The position numbers and the translations under genes were made by a program. DNA of 64,000 bases from Pseudomonas putida (GTDB lineage Bacteria > Pseudomonadota > Gammaproteobacteria > Pseudomonadales > Pseudomonadaceae). The DNA lies in the NCBI RefSeq assembly GCF_028682475.1, contig NZ_JANHLE010000001.1, positions 62,001 through 126,000 on the forward strand, given 5' to 3'. Below are positions 1-9,406 of this stretch, piece after piece. Positions within the stretch are counted from its first letter, which is position 1. Each line of letters starts with the position of its first letter. Below the pieces are notes generated by a model. That model was not told the origin of the DNA. It did no database searches and saw nothing but the letters and a program-made list of their open reading frames with translations.

Positions 1-74
1 CGCCCTCTGGTTTTGCCTTACAGCCCGTGACATCAGGCCAGAATCCTTGGCTGTTACAACAGAGGAGATCCGCC

Positions 75-1157
75 ATGAAAAAAACTCTGAATCCTGCTGG
101 CTTTGAGTATGTTTTCTACGCGGTTTCCACGTCGCTGCTTCTTGCAACCCCGTTGGAAACCCATGCGTTGGGCCTGGAGGATATCGACCCGTACAACTCT
201 CTTGTGCAAGCGCAGGTGCACACGTTGCCGGGACTATCGCTGACACCTGTCAGTGCCAGTGGCCTGGGCCTGACCACCCTTGGCGCGTTCTCCGAGCGCC
301 TGGCCGAGCGCCACGCGCCGGCAGCCTCCGACACCATCGCCAGCCAGTGGGCGCCTTTCTTTCCGGCCCCGACCAGAAACGGTGCGCCTGCACCCGCGCG
401 TCTGGAAATGAACAACCAGAGCCTGCAGATCAGCCCGGACCTGTTCATTCGCGAAACCAGTGGCGGCAATACTCACCGTGCCGGTTTCTTCGTCGGTCAC
501 AGCAACCTGCAAAGTGGCTTCGATGGCATGCGCAAACCCCAGGTTGGCGACAAAAAATCCAACGTCAGCCTCGAAGGTGAAAGCCTGGGTATGTACTGGA
601 GCATGACCCACGATCAGGGTTGGCATGTGGATGCCGTGGCCATGGGCACCCGTTTCGACGTCAACGGCCGTAGCGAAAACGGCCAGCGTCTGGATGGCGA
701 CGGGCATGCGCTGACCTTGTCGGTCGAAGGTGGCTTTCCGATCAAACTGGGCGCCAACTGGACGATCGAACCGCAAGCGCAATTGATCAACCAACAGTAC
801 TTCCCCGGCAGCCAGACCCAGACCGACACCCAGCAAGCCTTCGATCAACAGCCCAACTGGACCGGCCGGGTCGGCGCCAAATTGTCTGCGCGCTACAACG
901 TGCGTGGCATGCCCGTCGAACCCTTCCTGCGTACCAACGTCTGGCACGACTTTTCCAACGCCGACACCGTCAGCCTGGACAAGGTCGACAAGATCAGCAG
1001 CGGGCGCAACTCCACCACCGTTGAACTGGGCCTGGGCCTGGTGGCACGCGTCACCCCCAAAGTGGCATTGTTCGTCAGCGCCGACTACAGCAGCGATGTC
1101 GATGACAATGACTTGAACGGGGTGATCGGCAACCTCGGGGTCAGGGTCAGGTGGTAA
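75..1157 (+). CDS. autotransporter-type outer-membrane beta-barrel protein
   Basis: A 360-residue protein with a signal-like N-terminus (MKKTLNPAG, then a hydrophobic stretch ending ATPLETHA). The rest has the alternating aromatic/polar pattern of an autotransporter beta-domain and ends in an outer-membrane insertion signature (GNLGVRVRW, aromatic last residue). The ATG at 75 is chosen because AGAGGAG lies 7 bases upstream; an earlier in-frame ATG would add an unlikely 16-residue leader. Only about 100 residues precede the barrel, so there is no real passenger domain. I infer an outer-membrane location; its function is not recognisable. It stands alone on this strand. Confidence 0.7.
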   Translation: MKKTLNPAGFEYVFYAVSTSLLLATPLETHALGLEDIDPYNSLVQAQVHTLPGLSLTPVSASGLGLTTLGAFSERLAERHAPAASDTIASQWAPFFPAPTRNGAPAPARLEMNNQSLQISPDLFIRETSGGNTHRAGFFVGHSNLQSGFDGMRKPQVGDKKSNVSLEGESLGMYWSMTHDQGWHVDAVAMGTRFDVNGRSENGQRLDGDGHALTLSVEGGFPIKLGANWTIEPQAQLINQQYFPGSQTQTDTQQAFDQQPNWTGRVGAKLSARYNVRGMPVEPFLRTNVWHDFSNADTVSLDKVDKISSGRNSTTVELGLGLVARVTPKVALFVSADYSSDVDDNDLNGVIGNLGVRVRW

Positions 1158-1282
1158 CTGGCGGTAGGCAATTGTGTGAATAGCATCGTTCAAGGCGGCG
1201 ATAGTACGGAGCCTTTGCGTGTATGCGCCGCCAGAACCAATGCGTAGCCCACTAGAGATGGCTGCGCACCTGTACAGGTTTT

Positions 1283-2365
1283 TTACCTTGCACGCTCCCC
1301 CGTGTCCTGGATATCGACGGACTTGAGCGACGCCATGTCGATCACGAAACGGTACTTCACATCATTATTGTGCATGCGCGTGAAGGCCTGGTTGATGTCC
1401 TGAATCCCGATCATCTCGCAGCTCGGCAGCACCTGGTGCTCGGCGCAGAAGTCCAGCAGCTCCTGGGTCTGTTGCAGGCCACCGATCAACGAGCCGGCAA
1501 TCGAGCGGTTGTTGAGCGCCAGCAATGCACCATGAATGGGTTCCAGCGGTTCCAGCGCCCCCACCAGCACCAGCGTGCCTTTACGGGCCAGGAGCATCAG
1601 GTAGGGGTTGACGTTGTGGCTGCGCGGGATGGTATCGAGCACCAGGTCAAAGCTGCTGGCCGCCACTTTCATCGCCTGCGGCTCACTGGACAACAAAACA
1701 TGATGGGCGCCGAGCGCGCGGGCATCATCAGCCTTGCCGGGCGAGGTGGTGATCACCGTCACCTCGGCACCGAGGGCAACCCCGAGCTTGACCGCCATAT
1801 GGCCGAGGCCGCCCAGACCGACGACGGCCAGGCGCGTGCCGGCCTTGACGTCATGCTCGCGCATTGGCGTCCACACGGTGATGCCCGCGCACAGCAGCGG
1901 GCCGGTAAAGCGAGGGTCGAGCGTCTGCGGTACACGCAGCACAAACTGCTCGCGCACGACGATGTGCTGGGCGTAGCCACCGCGGGTCACTTCGCCGCTG
2001 ATGCGGTCCAGGCCGTTGTAGGTCGGGGTCATGCCCTGGGTGCAATGCGGCTCCTGGTGATCCTCGCAGGCCTCGCACTGCTGGCAGCTGTCGACCACAC
2101 AGCCGACCGCGACAAGATCGCCAGCCCGGTAACGGCTGACGGCGCTGCCCACGGCGGAGACCCGGCCAACGATTTCATGGCCTGGTACACAGGGAAAGCG
2201 CGTGCTGTTCCAGTCGTTGTGCACATAGTGCATGTCGGAATGGCAGACGCCGCAGTAGTCGATGTCGATGGCGACATCGTCGTCACGCAACGCCCGACGG
2301 TTGAAACGCACAGGTTCAAGCGGCGCGTTGGCTTCATGGACGCCGTAGCCGATACAGGTGGTCAT
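1283..2365 (-). CDS. zinc-dependent NAD(P) alcohol dehydrogenase (MDR, cinnamyl-alcohol type)
   Basis: A 360-residue medium-chain dehydrogenase. The catalytic zinc site is visible as CGVCHSDMH and PGHEIVG, with a third ligand in LLCAGITVW. The structural zinc loop has four cysteines in CQQCEACEDHQEPHC. The Rossmann motif is VGLGGLGHMAVK. The family (YahK/AdhC/CAD-like) reduces aldehydes to alcohols, usually with NADPH. GAGGAA precedes the ATG. It lies 46 bases downstream of the LuxC/LuxE-like pair on the same strand, so I infer co-transcription and a role in reducing the aldehyde they make. The substrate is unknown. Confidence 0.85.
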   Translation of the reverse strand: MTTCIGYGVHEANAPLEPVRFNRRALRDDDVAIDIDYCGVCHSDMHYVHNDWNSTRFPCVPGHEIVGRVSAVGSAVSRYRAGDLVAVGCVVDSCQQCEACEDHQEPHCTQGMTPTYNGLDRISGEVTRGGYAQHIVVREQFVLRVPQTLDPRFTGPLLCAGITVWTPMREHDVKAGTRLAVVGLGGLGHMAVKLGVALGAEVTVITTSPGKADDARALGAHHVLLSSEPQAMKVAASSFDLVLDTIPRSHNVNPYLMLLARKGTLVLVGALEPLEPIHGALLALNNRSIAGSLIGGLQQTQELLDFCAEHQVLPSCEMIGIQDINQAFTRMHNNDVKYRFVIDMASLKSVDIQDTGERAR

Positions 2366-2411
2366 GGTGTTTCCTCAAGTTATAGGGCAATAACAGCTGT
2401 GGATCTGTCCA

Positions 2412-3869
2412 CTAGATCGACTGACGCAGCCAGGGTGCAGCGCTGGTTTCGGGGGCGGCGATCTGGTTGGAGATCCATTTACCCATGCGCCGCATCGGTT
2501 CGATGGAGTCCTGTGGCGCGGCGAATTTCATCGCCGCGGCATAGCCCAGCGAGACGATGCGTTGCGCGCCATACAACGGCAACACATCCTTGAGCTGGTC
2601 CTTGATGCTTTCCGGATAGACACCGACGGTCTGGGTGTAGGCATCGACCGCATTCATCATCTCGCTCAAGTCGTCGACCGGCACCAGGTTGGCGGTACGG
2701 TCGTCGAGGCTGGCGGCAAACGACACCGGCTCCGGCAGCTGCGAACAGATGATCGCGCCCTCACCTGCCTTGCCGCCGATGACCTTGTACCACTCGTCAT
2801 CCAGGCGCAGCGCATCGACATGGGCTTTCAGGCCCTGGTCATAACGCTTGGGCGTGGTACTGAGGGTGTTGGGCAAACCGAGCATGGCCTCGTAGACGTA
2901 CTGGCCAAAGACGTTAAGGCGTTCCAGCCCCTGCTCATCCGTGCCGCTCTGCACGTACACCACCCGCGCACAAACACAGCCCTTCTGATTGATCGCACCG
3001 ATATCGGCCGCCAGGCGCACGGCGGCTTCGCGCATGTTCGCTTCGCTGTCGAAGGTCGCTTTGCCGATGATGCTGGCGCTGCGTTTGGGGTCCAGGGAAA
3101 TCAGTTCCAGACCGGGCTGGATATAACGGGTGACATGTTTCATCGAGGCAAAACCGCCCCAGGCGACAATTTTCTCGAGGTTCTGCGGCTGGTACAGGCG
3201 CTGCTCGAACGCCTCGTCGCCACCTTTCCAGTAGGCGACACTCAGGTGCCGGGTCAACGGGTGGTCGGGGGCCATTTCGACCATGGTGCGGGCGATGGCC
3301 AGTGCGGTGAACGGGTCATTGGACGGCGCCTTGATGATCGCATCGCTGCGCAGGACCATGTTGCGGATGATGGTCCACAACGACAACGACACCGCGTTGC
3401 CGGCGACGATGTGCAGCGTACGCGCACCGAAGCAGCGCACTTCAAGTTGAGTGCCGTCGAGCAGGGTTTGCGGCACCCAGCCTTCCAGGTAATTGATACC
3501 GACCGTACTTTCGGCCATCTCCCTGATCAACTCACGCGACAGCAGGTGCTTCAGGCCCATGTAGGACCCCTTGACGATGCTCGGGGTGGTCGGCGCCGTC
3601 AGGTACGACAGCTCACAGGCTTCCTGCAGGTACGGGTTGTTGTCCAGGGCCAGGCGTTCGCCGAGCGCCACGGCGTAATCGAGAATGTCCTCGAAGCTCA
3701 AGCGGTACAGATCCGCCAGCTTCGCCGGATTGCCCAGCGGCAAGCGGTCGATGTACTTGTTGGCATCGGGGGTGAGGAAGCTCAGGTCGCCACCGCGGCC
3801 ACCCACTTCGATCAGGTTGTCGGTGATCACTTGACCGCGAATGATCATCGGCGCAATGGGGTGGGTCAT
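2412..3869 (-). CDS. LuxC-like acyl-CoA reductase
   Basis: A 485-residue protein of the LuxC acyl-CoA reductase family, distantly related to aldehyde dehydrogenases; the length is typical of LuxC. A likely acyl-accepting cysteine sits in NQKGCVCARVVY, and SNDPFTALA belongs to the nucleotide-binding half. The known family reaction is NADPH-dependent reduction of an activated acyl group to the aldehyde. Its start lies 3 bases after the stop of the LuxE-like gene, with GGAGG inside the end of that gene, so translation is coupled. There is no luciferase (luxAB) or transferase (luxD) gene in the window, so bioluminescence is not implied. The acyl substrate cannot be read from sequence. Confidence 0.8.
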   Translation of the reverse strand: MTHPIAPMIIRGQVITDNLIEVGGRGGDLSFLTPDANKYIDRLPLGNPAKLADLYRLSFEDILDYAVALGERLALDNNPYLQEACELSYLTAPTTPSIVKGSYMGLKHLLSRELIREMAESTVGINYLEGWVPQTLLDGTQLEVRCFGARTLHIVAGNAVSLSLWTIIRNMVLRSDAIIKAPSNDPFTALAIARTMVEMAPDHPLTRHLSVAYWKGGDEAFEQRLYQPQNLEKIVAWGGFASMKHVTRYIQPGLELISLDPKRSASIIGKATFDSEANMREAAVRLAADIGAINQKGCVCARVVYVQSGTDEQGLERLNVFGQYVYEAMLGLPNTLSTTPKRYDQGLKAHVDALRLDDEWYKVIGGKAGEGAIICSQLPEPVSFAASLDDRTANLVPVDDLSEMMNAVDAYTQTVGVYPESIKDQLKDVLPLYGAQRIVSLGYAAAMKFAAPQDSIEPMRRMGKWISNQIAAPETSAAPWLRQSI

Positions 3870-3872
3870 GAC

Positions 3873-5303
3873 TCAGCCCTCCAGGGTGTTGAGAAAGTCC
3901 ATCGCTTCACGATGGGATTGTTCGGAGGCCGCGCAGGTGATCTTGTCGTCGCCGCCGTTCTTTTCGCTGTAACGCTGGATTGCCCCGACGACATAGCGAC
4001 TGTGGCGTCCGCACTTGCAGGGTTCATCCCATTCGATGGTGACTTCGTCGCCGGTGATGAAACCGCCCCAATGGATGTCCGCGCCCAGATCGAAGAACGC
4101 CGCACGCCCGGTCTGGCGCCCTCGGCGCGGCAGCGGTTTGCTGGTCTCGGGGTCGAGCAGAAAGGGGATCGCGGTGTGCGAGAAGTGGTAGTTGCCGTGC
4201 TCGCATTTCAGGTGCGAGCCGCTGACCACTTCCGACATGGCATAGGATTCATGCAAGCCCTTCACCCCGGTAAAGCGCATGACCTCCTCGCGCCAGTTCG
4301 GCGGCGGTACCACGCCTTTGGCACCCCCGGTGGTGATGATGTAGGAGTCGGGATCGAACACAGATTCCAGGCCGCGCTCCAGACCGGCCTTGGCCATGTT
4401 GTGCAACAGGTTCCAGGTGCCGCCGATGTACACGCGCTTGCCCCTGAGGCGGGTGGCGATGTCATCGAAAAACCTGGCCAGATGCTGCGGCATCTCGGCC
4501 TGCTGCTGATCGAAGGCTTTTTTCTTGGCCAGCAGCTCTGGCGCTACCACCAGGCGATCCAGGGTGCCATTGTTGTGCGCTGCACGCAGTCTGGCACCCA
4601 GGCGCAGCACATCGCTGGACAGGGTGGACGGATAGGCCGGGTGGAAATGCGCAAGGTCCGGCAACAGCACGCGCGTCAGCGAGCCTATGCCGCGCAGATG
4701 GCTGAGGTAGCCCTTGCGGTAGTACGGGTAGGCCGTGTGCATAGCCGGGTCGGGGGTATCCGGCCCGGTCATGTTCCAGGCATAGAGCTTGCGCACTTCG
4801 GAGGCTTTGTCGAACTCGCGGGTGCTGCACGGCAGAAACGACAGCGTACCGGAGGTGCCAGAGGTGTGGCTCAGGCACAGCTCGGGGACGTTCTCGTCCA
4901 TGGTTTCGAACCAGTCGTCCAGGCCTTTACAGGCACTGACGTCAACGGCGGCAATCTTTTGCGCCAGTGCCGGAATCACCAGCTTGCCCAGCCACTTGTT
5001 GAGGGCGGCGAAGTTGTTGTTTTCCAGCAAGGATGGCGGGTATGACTTGAACAGGGTGTGCTCGAACAGCAGCGGCACCACATCGTCGAGTTGCTCGATG
5101 CGCTCGACACCTTCGGCGTCCGCCAGTTTCTTTAGCACTGCAATCTGCTCGCGCATTTCGCCAAAACGGCGCTTGAGGCCCGCCAGCTGCAGCCCATCAA
5201 TCTGTTCGACAGGCATCTGCTTCCAGTTCTGCAGGCTGTGCCCGACCAGGGCCACCGGGTCGCTCAGCAGCAGTTCGACCTGTTCTTCTGTTGTTTTTTT
5301 CAA
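3873..5303 (-). CDS. LuxE-like acyl-protein synthetase / acyl-adenylate-forming enzyme
   Basis: A 476-residue member of the LuxE/EhpF branch of the ANL superfamily. The P-loop-like adenylation motif is SHTSGTSGTLSFLP. A later block has HESYAMSEV, and cysteines in EPCKCGRHSRY near the C-terminus could bind metal or accept the acyl group. Known members activate a free acid as acyl-AMP and pass the acyl group to a reductase. The start codon is TTG, placed 8 bases after AGGAG; there is no nearby ATG. It is the first gene of an apparent LuxE-LuxC-ADH operon. The same family includes the phenazine-tailoring EhpF, so the substrate could be a fatty or an aromatic acid. Confidence 0.78.
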   Translation of the reverse strand: MKKTTEEQVELLLSDPVALVGHSLQNWKQMPVEQIDGLQLAGLKRRFGEMREQIAVLKKLADAEGVERIEQLDDVVPLLFEHTLFKSYPPSLLENNNFAALNKWLGKLVIPALAQKIAAVDVSACKGLDDWFETMDENVPELCLSHTSGTSGTLSFLPCSTREFDKASEVRKLYAWNMTGPDTPDPAMHTAYPYYRKGYLSHLRGIGSLTRVLLPDLAHFHPAYPSTLSSDVLRLGARLRAAHNNGTLDRLVVAPELLAKKKAFDQQQAEMPQHLARFFDDIATRLRGKRVYIGGTWNLLHNMAKAGLERGLESVFDPDSYIITTGGAKGVVPPPNWREEVMRFTGVKGLHESYAMSEVVSGSHLKCEHGNYHFSHTAIPFLLDPETSKPLPRRGRQTGRAAFFDLGADIHWGGFITGDEVTIEWDEPCKCGRHSRYVVGAIQRYSEKNGGDDKITCAASEQSHREAMDFLNTLEG

Positions 5304-5706
5304 GGGACAGTCTCCTGGAATTCACTCGATCACGCCCTGGCCGCTACGCTGCAACGGCCTGTTGGGCAGTCCCAGTTTAGGGCGCTTGAGTGCGAAATCA
5401 TTTCCGGATTCAGCAACCTGAAAAAACATCGCAACCTACTGTTTTTACGGTGTTTTCCCGAAGGCAACCGATCACCTGAGCGGGTTATTCCGGGTCCGTG
5501 CCCGAAGCGAAGCGGTCTGCGCCTGACAGGCAAGATTGGCTTTTGCTGCAACGGGCGGCCTGCCCCCCCCGTCAAGGGAGGAGACTAGGCGTTATTGCAT
5601 CCCCTACCCTGAACACTTCTGACCGGAAGGAGCAACCCCGGCTGTTGCCGCCGGGCTTCACGGGACGCCGCCGGTCCAACGGATTATCAACGGGGAAGAC
5701 CACACC
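5304..5706. other. divergent intergenic region
   Basis: About 400 bases between the TTG of the LuxE-like gene (minus) and the ATG of the iron-type alcohol dehydrogenase (plus). It must hold promoters for both directions. It includes a homopolymer run of eight C at about 5564-5571. No RNA gene, convincing sigma-54 site (a TTGGC...TTGCT-like stretch near 5537 has the wrong GG-GC spacing) or repeat was recognised. Confidence 0.5.
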
Positions 5707-6861
5707 ATGACGCGCCGCCTGCTGTTCAACACCACCCGCTCCATCATCATCGAACGCGGCGCCGCTGCCCGCCTGGCCGAACAGGTCCAGAGCATGGGTC
5801 ACCGCTCCGTGCTGTTGGTTACCGACTCAGGGGTATTGGCTACCGGCCTGCTGGCCCCGGTGCAAAAAAGCTTCGCGGAAAAGGGCATTGCCCTGCAGGT
5901 GTTCAGCGAGGTGCAGGCCGATCCGCCGGAATCGGTGATCCTCGACGCGGTGCAAGCGGCCTGGCAGTGCAGCGCCGATTGCGTGATCGGCTTTGGCGGC
6001 GGCAGCTCTCTGGATGCGGCCAAACTGACCGCATTGCTGTCCCGCAGCGAAGAATCGCTGGCCGATATCTACGGTATCGAACGCACCAACGGCCGCCGCT
6101 TGCCGCTGATTCTGGTGCCGACCACCGCCGGCACCGGCTCCGAGGTCACCGCCGTATCAGTGATCACCACTGGCGAGGGCCAGAAGAACGTGGTGATTTC
6201 GCCCGCGCTGCTGCCTGACATCGCCTTGCTCGACGCGGACCTGACCCTGGGGCTGCCCAAGGCCGTGACCGCCGCTACCGGCATCGACTCGATGGTCCAC
6301 GCTATTGAGTCCTACACCTCCAGGCACTTGAAGAACCCTATTTCCGACTGCCTGGCCCGCGAGGCGCTGCGCCTGCTGGGCGACAACCTGGAGCGGGTGT
6401 GTGCCAACGGCGCTGATGCGCAAGCGCGTGAGAACATGTTGCTCGGCGCCTGCCTTGCCGGCATGGCCTTCGCCAATGCCCCGGTCGCGGCGGTGCATGC
6501 CCTCGCCTATCCGCTGGGCGCACGCTTTCATGTGCCGCACGGCCTGTCCAATTCGCTGGTACTGGCGCCGGTGATGCGCTTCAACCTGGAGGCCGCAGCG
6601 CCGTTGTACGCCGAGCTGGCGGACATTCTTCTACCCCATGGCCGTGGTGCAATCCTTGAACGGGCAATGTCGTTGATTGCCCATTTGCAGGCCTTGCCGG
6701 CTCGCCTGGGGTTGCCGACGCGACTGCGTGAAGTGGGCGTCACCGAGGCTGACCTGGAGACCCTGGCAAAGGACGCAAGCCAGCAAACCCGTCTGCTCGG
6801 CAACAACCCGCGCGAGCTGACCGTGGAGGACATTCACGCCATTTACCAGCAGGTCTTCTAA
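5707..6861 (+). CDS. iron-containing alcohol dehydrogenase
   Basis: A 384-residue group III (Fe-type) alcohol dehydrogenase. Visible landmarks are the NAD-binding GFGGGSSLDAAK, PTTAGTGSEVT, and metal ligands in GIDSMVHAIESY (Asp and His), HALAYPLG (His) and PHGLSNSL (His). Family members interconvert alcohols and aldehydes or ketones in the cytosol. The ATG is preceded by a modest GGGGAAG. It is transcribed divergently from the LuxE-LuxC-zinc ADH operon, which suggests shared control and an alternative or opposite redox step. The exact substrate is unknown. Confidence 0.88.
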   Translation: MTRRLLFNTTRSIIIERGAAARLAEQVQSMGHRSVLLVTDSGVLATGLLAPVQKSFAEKGIALQVFSEVQADPPESVILDAVQAAWQCSADCVIGFGGGSSLDAAKLTALLSRSEESLADIYGIERTNGRRLPLILVPTTAGTGSEVTAVSVITTGEGQKNVVISPALLPDIALLDADLTLGLPKAVTAATGIDSMVHAIESYTSRHLKNPISDCLAREALRLLGDNLERVCANGADAQARENMLLGACLAGMAFANAPVAAVHALAYPLGARFHVPHGLSNSLVLAPVMRFNLEAAAPLYAELADILLPHGRGAILERAMSLIAHLQALPARLGLPTRLREVGVTEADLETLAKDASQQTRLLGNNPRELTVEDIHAIYQQVF

Positions 6862-6963
6862 GCAGCAGAGCAGTACGTACATGGAGGTCGTCGCCAAACG
6901 CGGAGCCCGCCTGCCGACGGCCACTTTTCTCAGGTTATTTTCCTTGTATTCCAACACGTTGAG

Positions 6964-7023
6964 CGCATCGCGGGGCGTATGAGATCGCCAGTGGGAGCGG
7001 GCTTGCCCCGCGATAGCGCCCAC
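6964..7023. repeat. degenerate REP/REPIN element
   Basis: gtgggagcgggcttgccccg begins at 6991 and matches the REP at 48776 of this window. A partial inverted copy, catcgcggggc, lies at 6966-6976, so this looks like a REPIN with one truncated arm. It sits between two plus-strand genes, a usual extragenic position. Confidence 0.75.
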
Positions 7024-7170
7024 AATCAACATCGACAAATCGCGAGCTTGTAGGTGTTTTCTGTCAGACCGTTCTGAATCATACTCCCGGCGCCGTTGCT
7101 CTGTTGTGCCAAGCCCTGCATGGACATAGGCTGCTGCCGTCGTTGGAAAATCCAGCGATCGGATTTAGCA

Positions 7171-7303
7171 GTCCGGATATGACAGAGATCTACTGGCACC
7201 GCTGTTATGGCGGCTGTACGTGGGGCACCTTCGGGTGCGCCGGGTTCTCTGTCACCGGTCTGCTAACCCGCGTACAGCTGCCACCTTCGTTTAGCAGCGA
7301 AGG
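7171..7303 (+). promoter_or_regulatory. structured leader or small RNA upstream of the DUF3077-type gene
   Basis: Several inverted repeats are packed into about 130 bases. Arms ggcggctgtacg (7209-7220) and cgtacagctgcc (7271-7282) pair with one bulge. A perfect GCACC-TTCG-GGTGC hairpin with a TTCG tetraloop lies at 7225-7238. gacagaga (7181-7188) can pair with tctctgtc (7246-7253), and CCTTCG/CGAAGG forms a stem at 7284-7303. The element ends 28 bases before the next ATG. It could be a 5' UTR switch, a processed small RNA or a repeated DNA element; sequence alone does not decide. Confidence 0.5.
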
Positions 7304-7331
7304 ATGGTTGCTTCACTGACAGAGGTTACCC

Positions 7332-7634
7332 ATGAAAAAGCTCGTCCCCGATCCCCCCAGTCTCGACCTTTCCAACGCCACCACCGCCAACACCCCGTTC
7401 GGCACCAATCGCATGTTCACTGTCCGCGCCGGTATTCCCGCCGAAGAAGCGCTACTGCATGCCTGCCATCTGCTGCAATGTGCCGAGGCTACGGTCAGCG
7501 ATGCGGTCGATCACCTCACGCTCAACGACCGCTCCCTGGTGTGCGGCGCAGGTCAGCACATCGAGACGGCACGTGCACTGATCGACGCGGTGCTTGATGG
7601 CGTTGGCGTGCAACGGATTTTCTCGCCCCATTAG
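7332..7634 (+). CDS. small DUF3077/DUF6124-type Pseudomonas protein
   Basis: A 100-residue protein beginning MKKLVPDPP, with a central FTVRAGIPAEEALLHACHLLQCAEA segment (positions about 33-57) typical of a small uncharacterised Pseudomonas family. The family name is from memory and not searched. AGAGG lies 7 bases before the ATG. It has no signal peptide or membrane segment. It follows the structured leader and converges with etfA. Function unknown. Confidence 0.65.
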   Translation: MKKLVPDPPSLDLSNATTANTPFGTNRMFTVRAGIPAEEALLHACHLLQCAEATVSDAVDHLTLNDRSLVCGAGQHIETARALIDAVLDGVGVQRIFSPH

Positions 7635-7640
7635 CCAATT

Positions 7641-7679
7641 GCTGCGAGCTTATCCACACAAAATGGATAAGCTAGCAGC
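7641..7679. terminator. long hairpin between convergent genes
   Basis: GCTTATCCA (7648-7656) pairs perfectly with TGGATAAGC (7664-7672), and the stem is extended by GCTGC/GCAGC on the outside. It lies between the convergent DUF3077-type gene and etfA. There is no strong T-run, so it may act as a bidirectional structural terminator. Confidence 0.5.
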
Positions 7680-7689
7680 CCCAGGTATC

Positions 7690-8631
7690 TCAAAGCTGTT
7701 GTTCCAGCTCCGGAACAGCCTCGAACAGATCCGCCACCAGACCGTAATCAGCCACCTGGAAAATCGGCGCTTCCTCATCCTTGTTGATCGCAACAATCAC
7801 TTTCGAGTCCTTCATACCCGCCAGATGCTGGATCGCACCGGAGATCCCCACGGCGATGTACAGCTGCGGCGCAACGATCTTGCCGGTCTGACCGACCTGC
7901 ATATCGTTGGCGACAAAACCGGCATCAACCGCAGCACGGGAAGCACCAACACCAGCACCCAGCTTGTCAGCCAGGCTATACAGGTGTTTGAAGTTGTCGC
8001 CGTTCTGCATACCGCGCCCACCGGAGACAACGATTTTGGCAGCAGTCAGCTCAGGACGATCGGACGTGGCCAGCGCTTCGCCAACAAACGCCGAAATACC
8101 CGCATTGTGGCCAGCAGCGACCGCCTCAACCGCAGCCGAGCCACCCACAGCGGCAACGGCATCGAAGCCGGTGGCACGCACAGTGATGACCTTGACCGCA
8201 GCGTTTGACTGCACCGTAGCAATCGCATTTCCGGCATAGATCGGCCGCTTGAAGGTGTCCGCCGACTCCACCGAGATGATCTCGGAGATCTGGTCAACGT
8301 CCAGCATCGCGGCAACCCGGGGCAGGATGTTCTTGCCGTTGGCGCTGGCCGGCGCCAGGATGTGGCTGTAGATCACGCTCTGGTCGATGACCAGGCTGAC
8401 CACCAATGGCGCGACATTCTCCGGCAGTTGATGAGCATAGGCCGCATTGTTGGCCACCAGCACCTTGCTGATACCCTCGATGCCTTGCGCCGCAGCAACG
8501 GCACCGTCGAGATCAGTACCGGCAACCAGCAGATGAACTTCATCGCCAATCTGCTTCGCCGCAGCGACCGTGTTCAATGTGCAGGCGGCAAGCTGGGTGT
8601 TGGTGTGTTCGGCAATTACCAGAATAGTCAT
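7690..8631 (-). CDS. etfA: electron transfer flavoprotein subunit alpha
   Basis: A 313-residue ETF alpha subunit. The C-terminal FAD-binding domain is clear: [48 protein letters not shown] and [16 protein letters not shown]. With EtfB it carries electrons from acyl-CoA and other dehydrogenases to ETF-ubiquinone oxidoreductase. Its ATG overlaps the etfB stop by one base (TGATG), so the two are translationally coupled. Confidence 0.97.
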   Translation of the reverse strand: MTILVIAEHTNTQLAACTLNTVAAAKQIGDEVHLLVAGTDLDGAVAAAQGIEGISKVLVANNAAYAHQLPENVAPLVVSLVIDQSVIYSHILAPASANGKNILPRVAAMLDVDQISEIISVESADTFKRPIYAGNAIATVQSNAAVKVITVRATGFDAVAAVGGSAAVEAVAAGHNAGISAFVGEALATSDRPELTAAKIVVSGGRGMQNGDNFKHLYSLADKLGAGVGASRAAVDAGFVANDMQVGQTGKIVAPQLYIAVGISGAIQHLAGMKDSKVIVAINKDEEAPIFQVADYGLVADLFEAVPELEQQL

Positions 8632-9380
8632 CAGATTACCTTCGCCTCGTTCTTCAGTTTCTCGACCAGTTCAGCCACCGACTTGACCTTGATACCGGCG
8701 CTGCGTACAGCGGGTGCTTCGACGTTCAGGGTTTTGCTGGTGGAAGCAGTGGAAACGCCCAGCGCTTCAGGTGTAACGGTTTCCAGCGGCTTTTTCTTGG
8801 CCTTCATGATGTTCGGCAACGACGCGTAGCGCGGCTCGTTCAGGCGCAGGTCGGTGGTGACGATGGCCGGCAGGTTCAGCGCAACGGTTTGCAGGCCACC
8901 GTCGATTTCACGGGTAACCTTGACCTTGTCGCCAGCCACTTCAACCTGGGAGGCGAAGGTGCCTTGCGCGAAGCCGGTCAGCGCCGCCAGCATCTGGCCG
9001 GTCTGGTTGTTGTCACTGTCGATCGCCTGCTTGCCGAGGATCACCAGCTGCGGCTGCTCGTTGTCGACCACCGCCTTGAGCAGTTTGGCCACGGCCAGCG
9101 AGCCCAGCCCTTCAGCGGATTCGATCAGGATGGCACGGTCGGCGCCCAGGGCCAGGGCGGTACGCAGTTGCTCCTGGGCCGTGGCCGGGCCAACCGTCAC
9201 CACCACGACTTCTGTGGCGATCCCTTGTTCCTTGAGACGCACCGCCTCTTCCACGGCAATTTCGCAGAAGGGGTTGAGCGCCATTTTCACGTTAGCGAGG
9301 TCGACGCCAGAGCCGTCCGCCTTGACGCGGACTTTGACGTTGTAATCGACCACGCGCTTTACTGCAGCCATTACTTTCAT
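8631..9380 (-). CDS. etfB: electron transfer flavoprotein subunit beta
   Basis: A 249-residue ETF beta subunit starting [16 protein letters not shown]. The start at 9380 is chosen because AGGAG lies 6 bases upstream; an in-frame upstream start would add ten non-conserved residues. [22 protein letters not shown] (AMP-binding loop) and [10 protein letters not shown] are family signatures, and the C-terminal recognition loop is present. It is the first gene of the etfBA pair. No ETF-QO gene is adjacent here. Confidence 0.97.
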   Translation of the reverse strand: MKVMAAVKRVVDYNVKVRVKADGSGVDLANVKMALNPFCEIAVEEAVRLKEQGIATEVVVVTVGPATAQEQLRTALALGADRAILIESAEGLGSLAVAKLLKAVVDNEQPQLVILGKQAIDSDNNQTGQMLAALTGFAQGTFASQVEVAGDKVKVTREIDGGLQTVALNLPAIVTTDLRLNEPRYASLPNIMKAKKKPLETVTPEALGVSTASTSKTLNVEAPAVRSAGIKVKSVAELVEKLKNEAKVI

Positions 9381-9406
9381 GGAGCACTCCTGTTGAGTGG
9401 GTTGTT

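Noticed and set aside
2562..5045. Long plus-strand open frame (about 827 codons) opposite the LuxC/LuxE-like genes
   Set aside because: It is antisense to two clear protein families, has low-complexity composition typical of high-GC shadows, and no ribosome-binding site.
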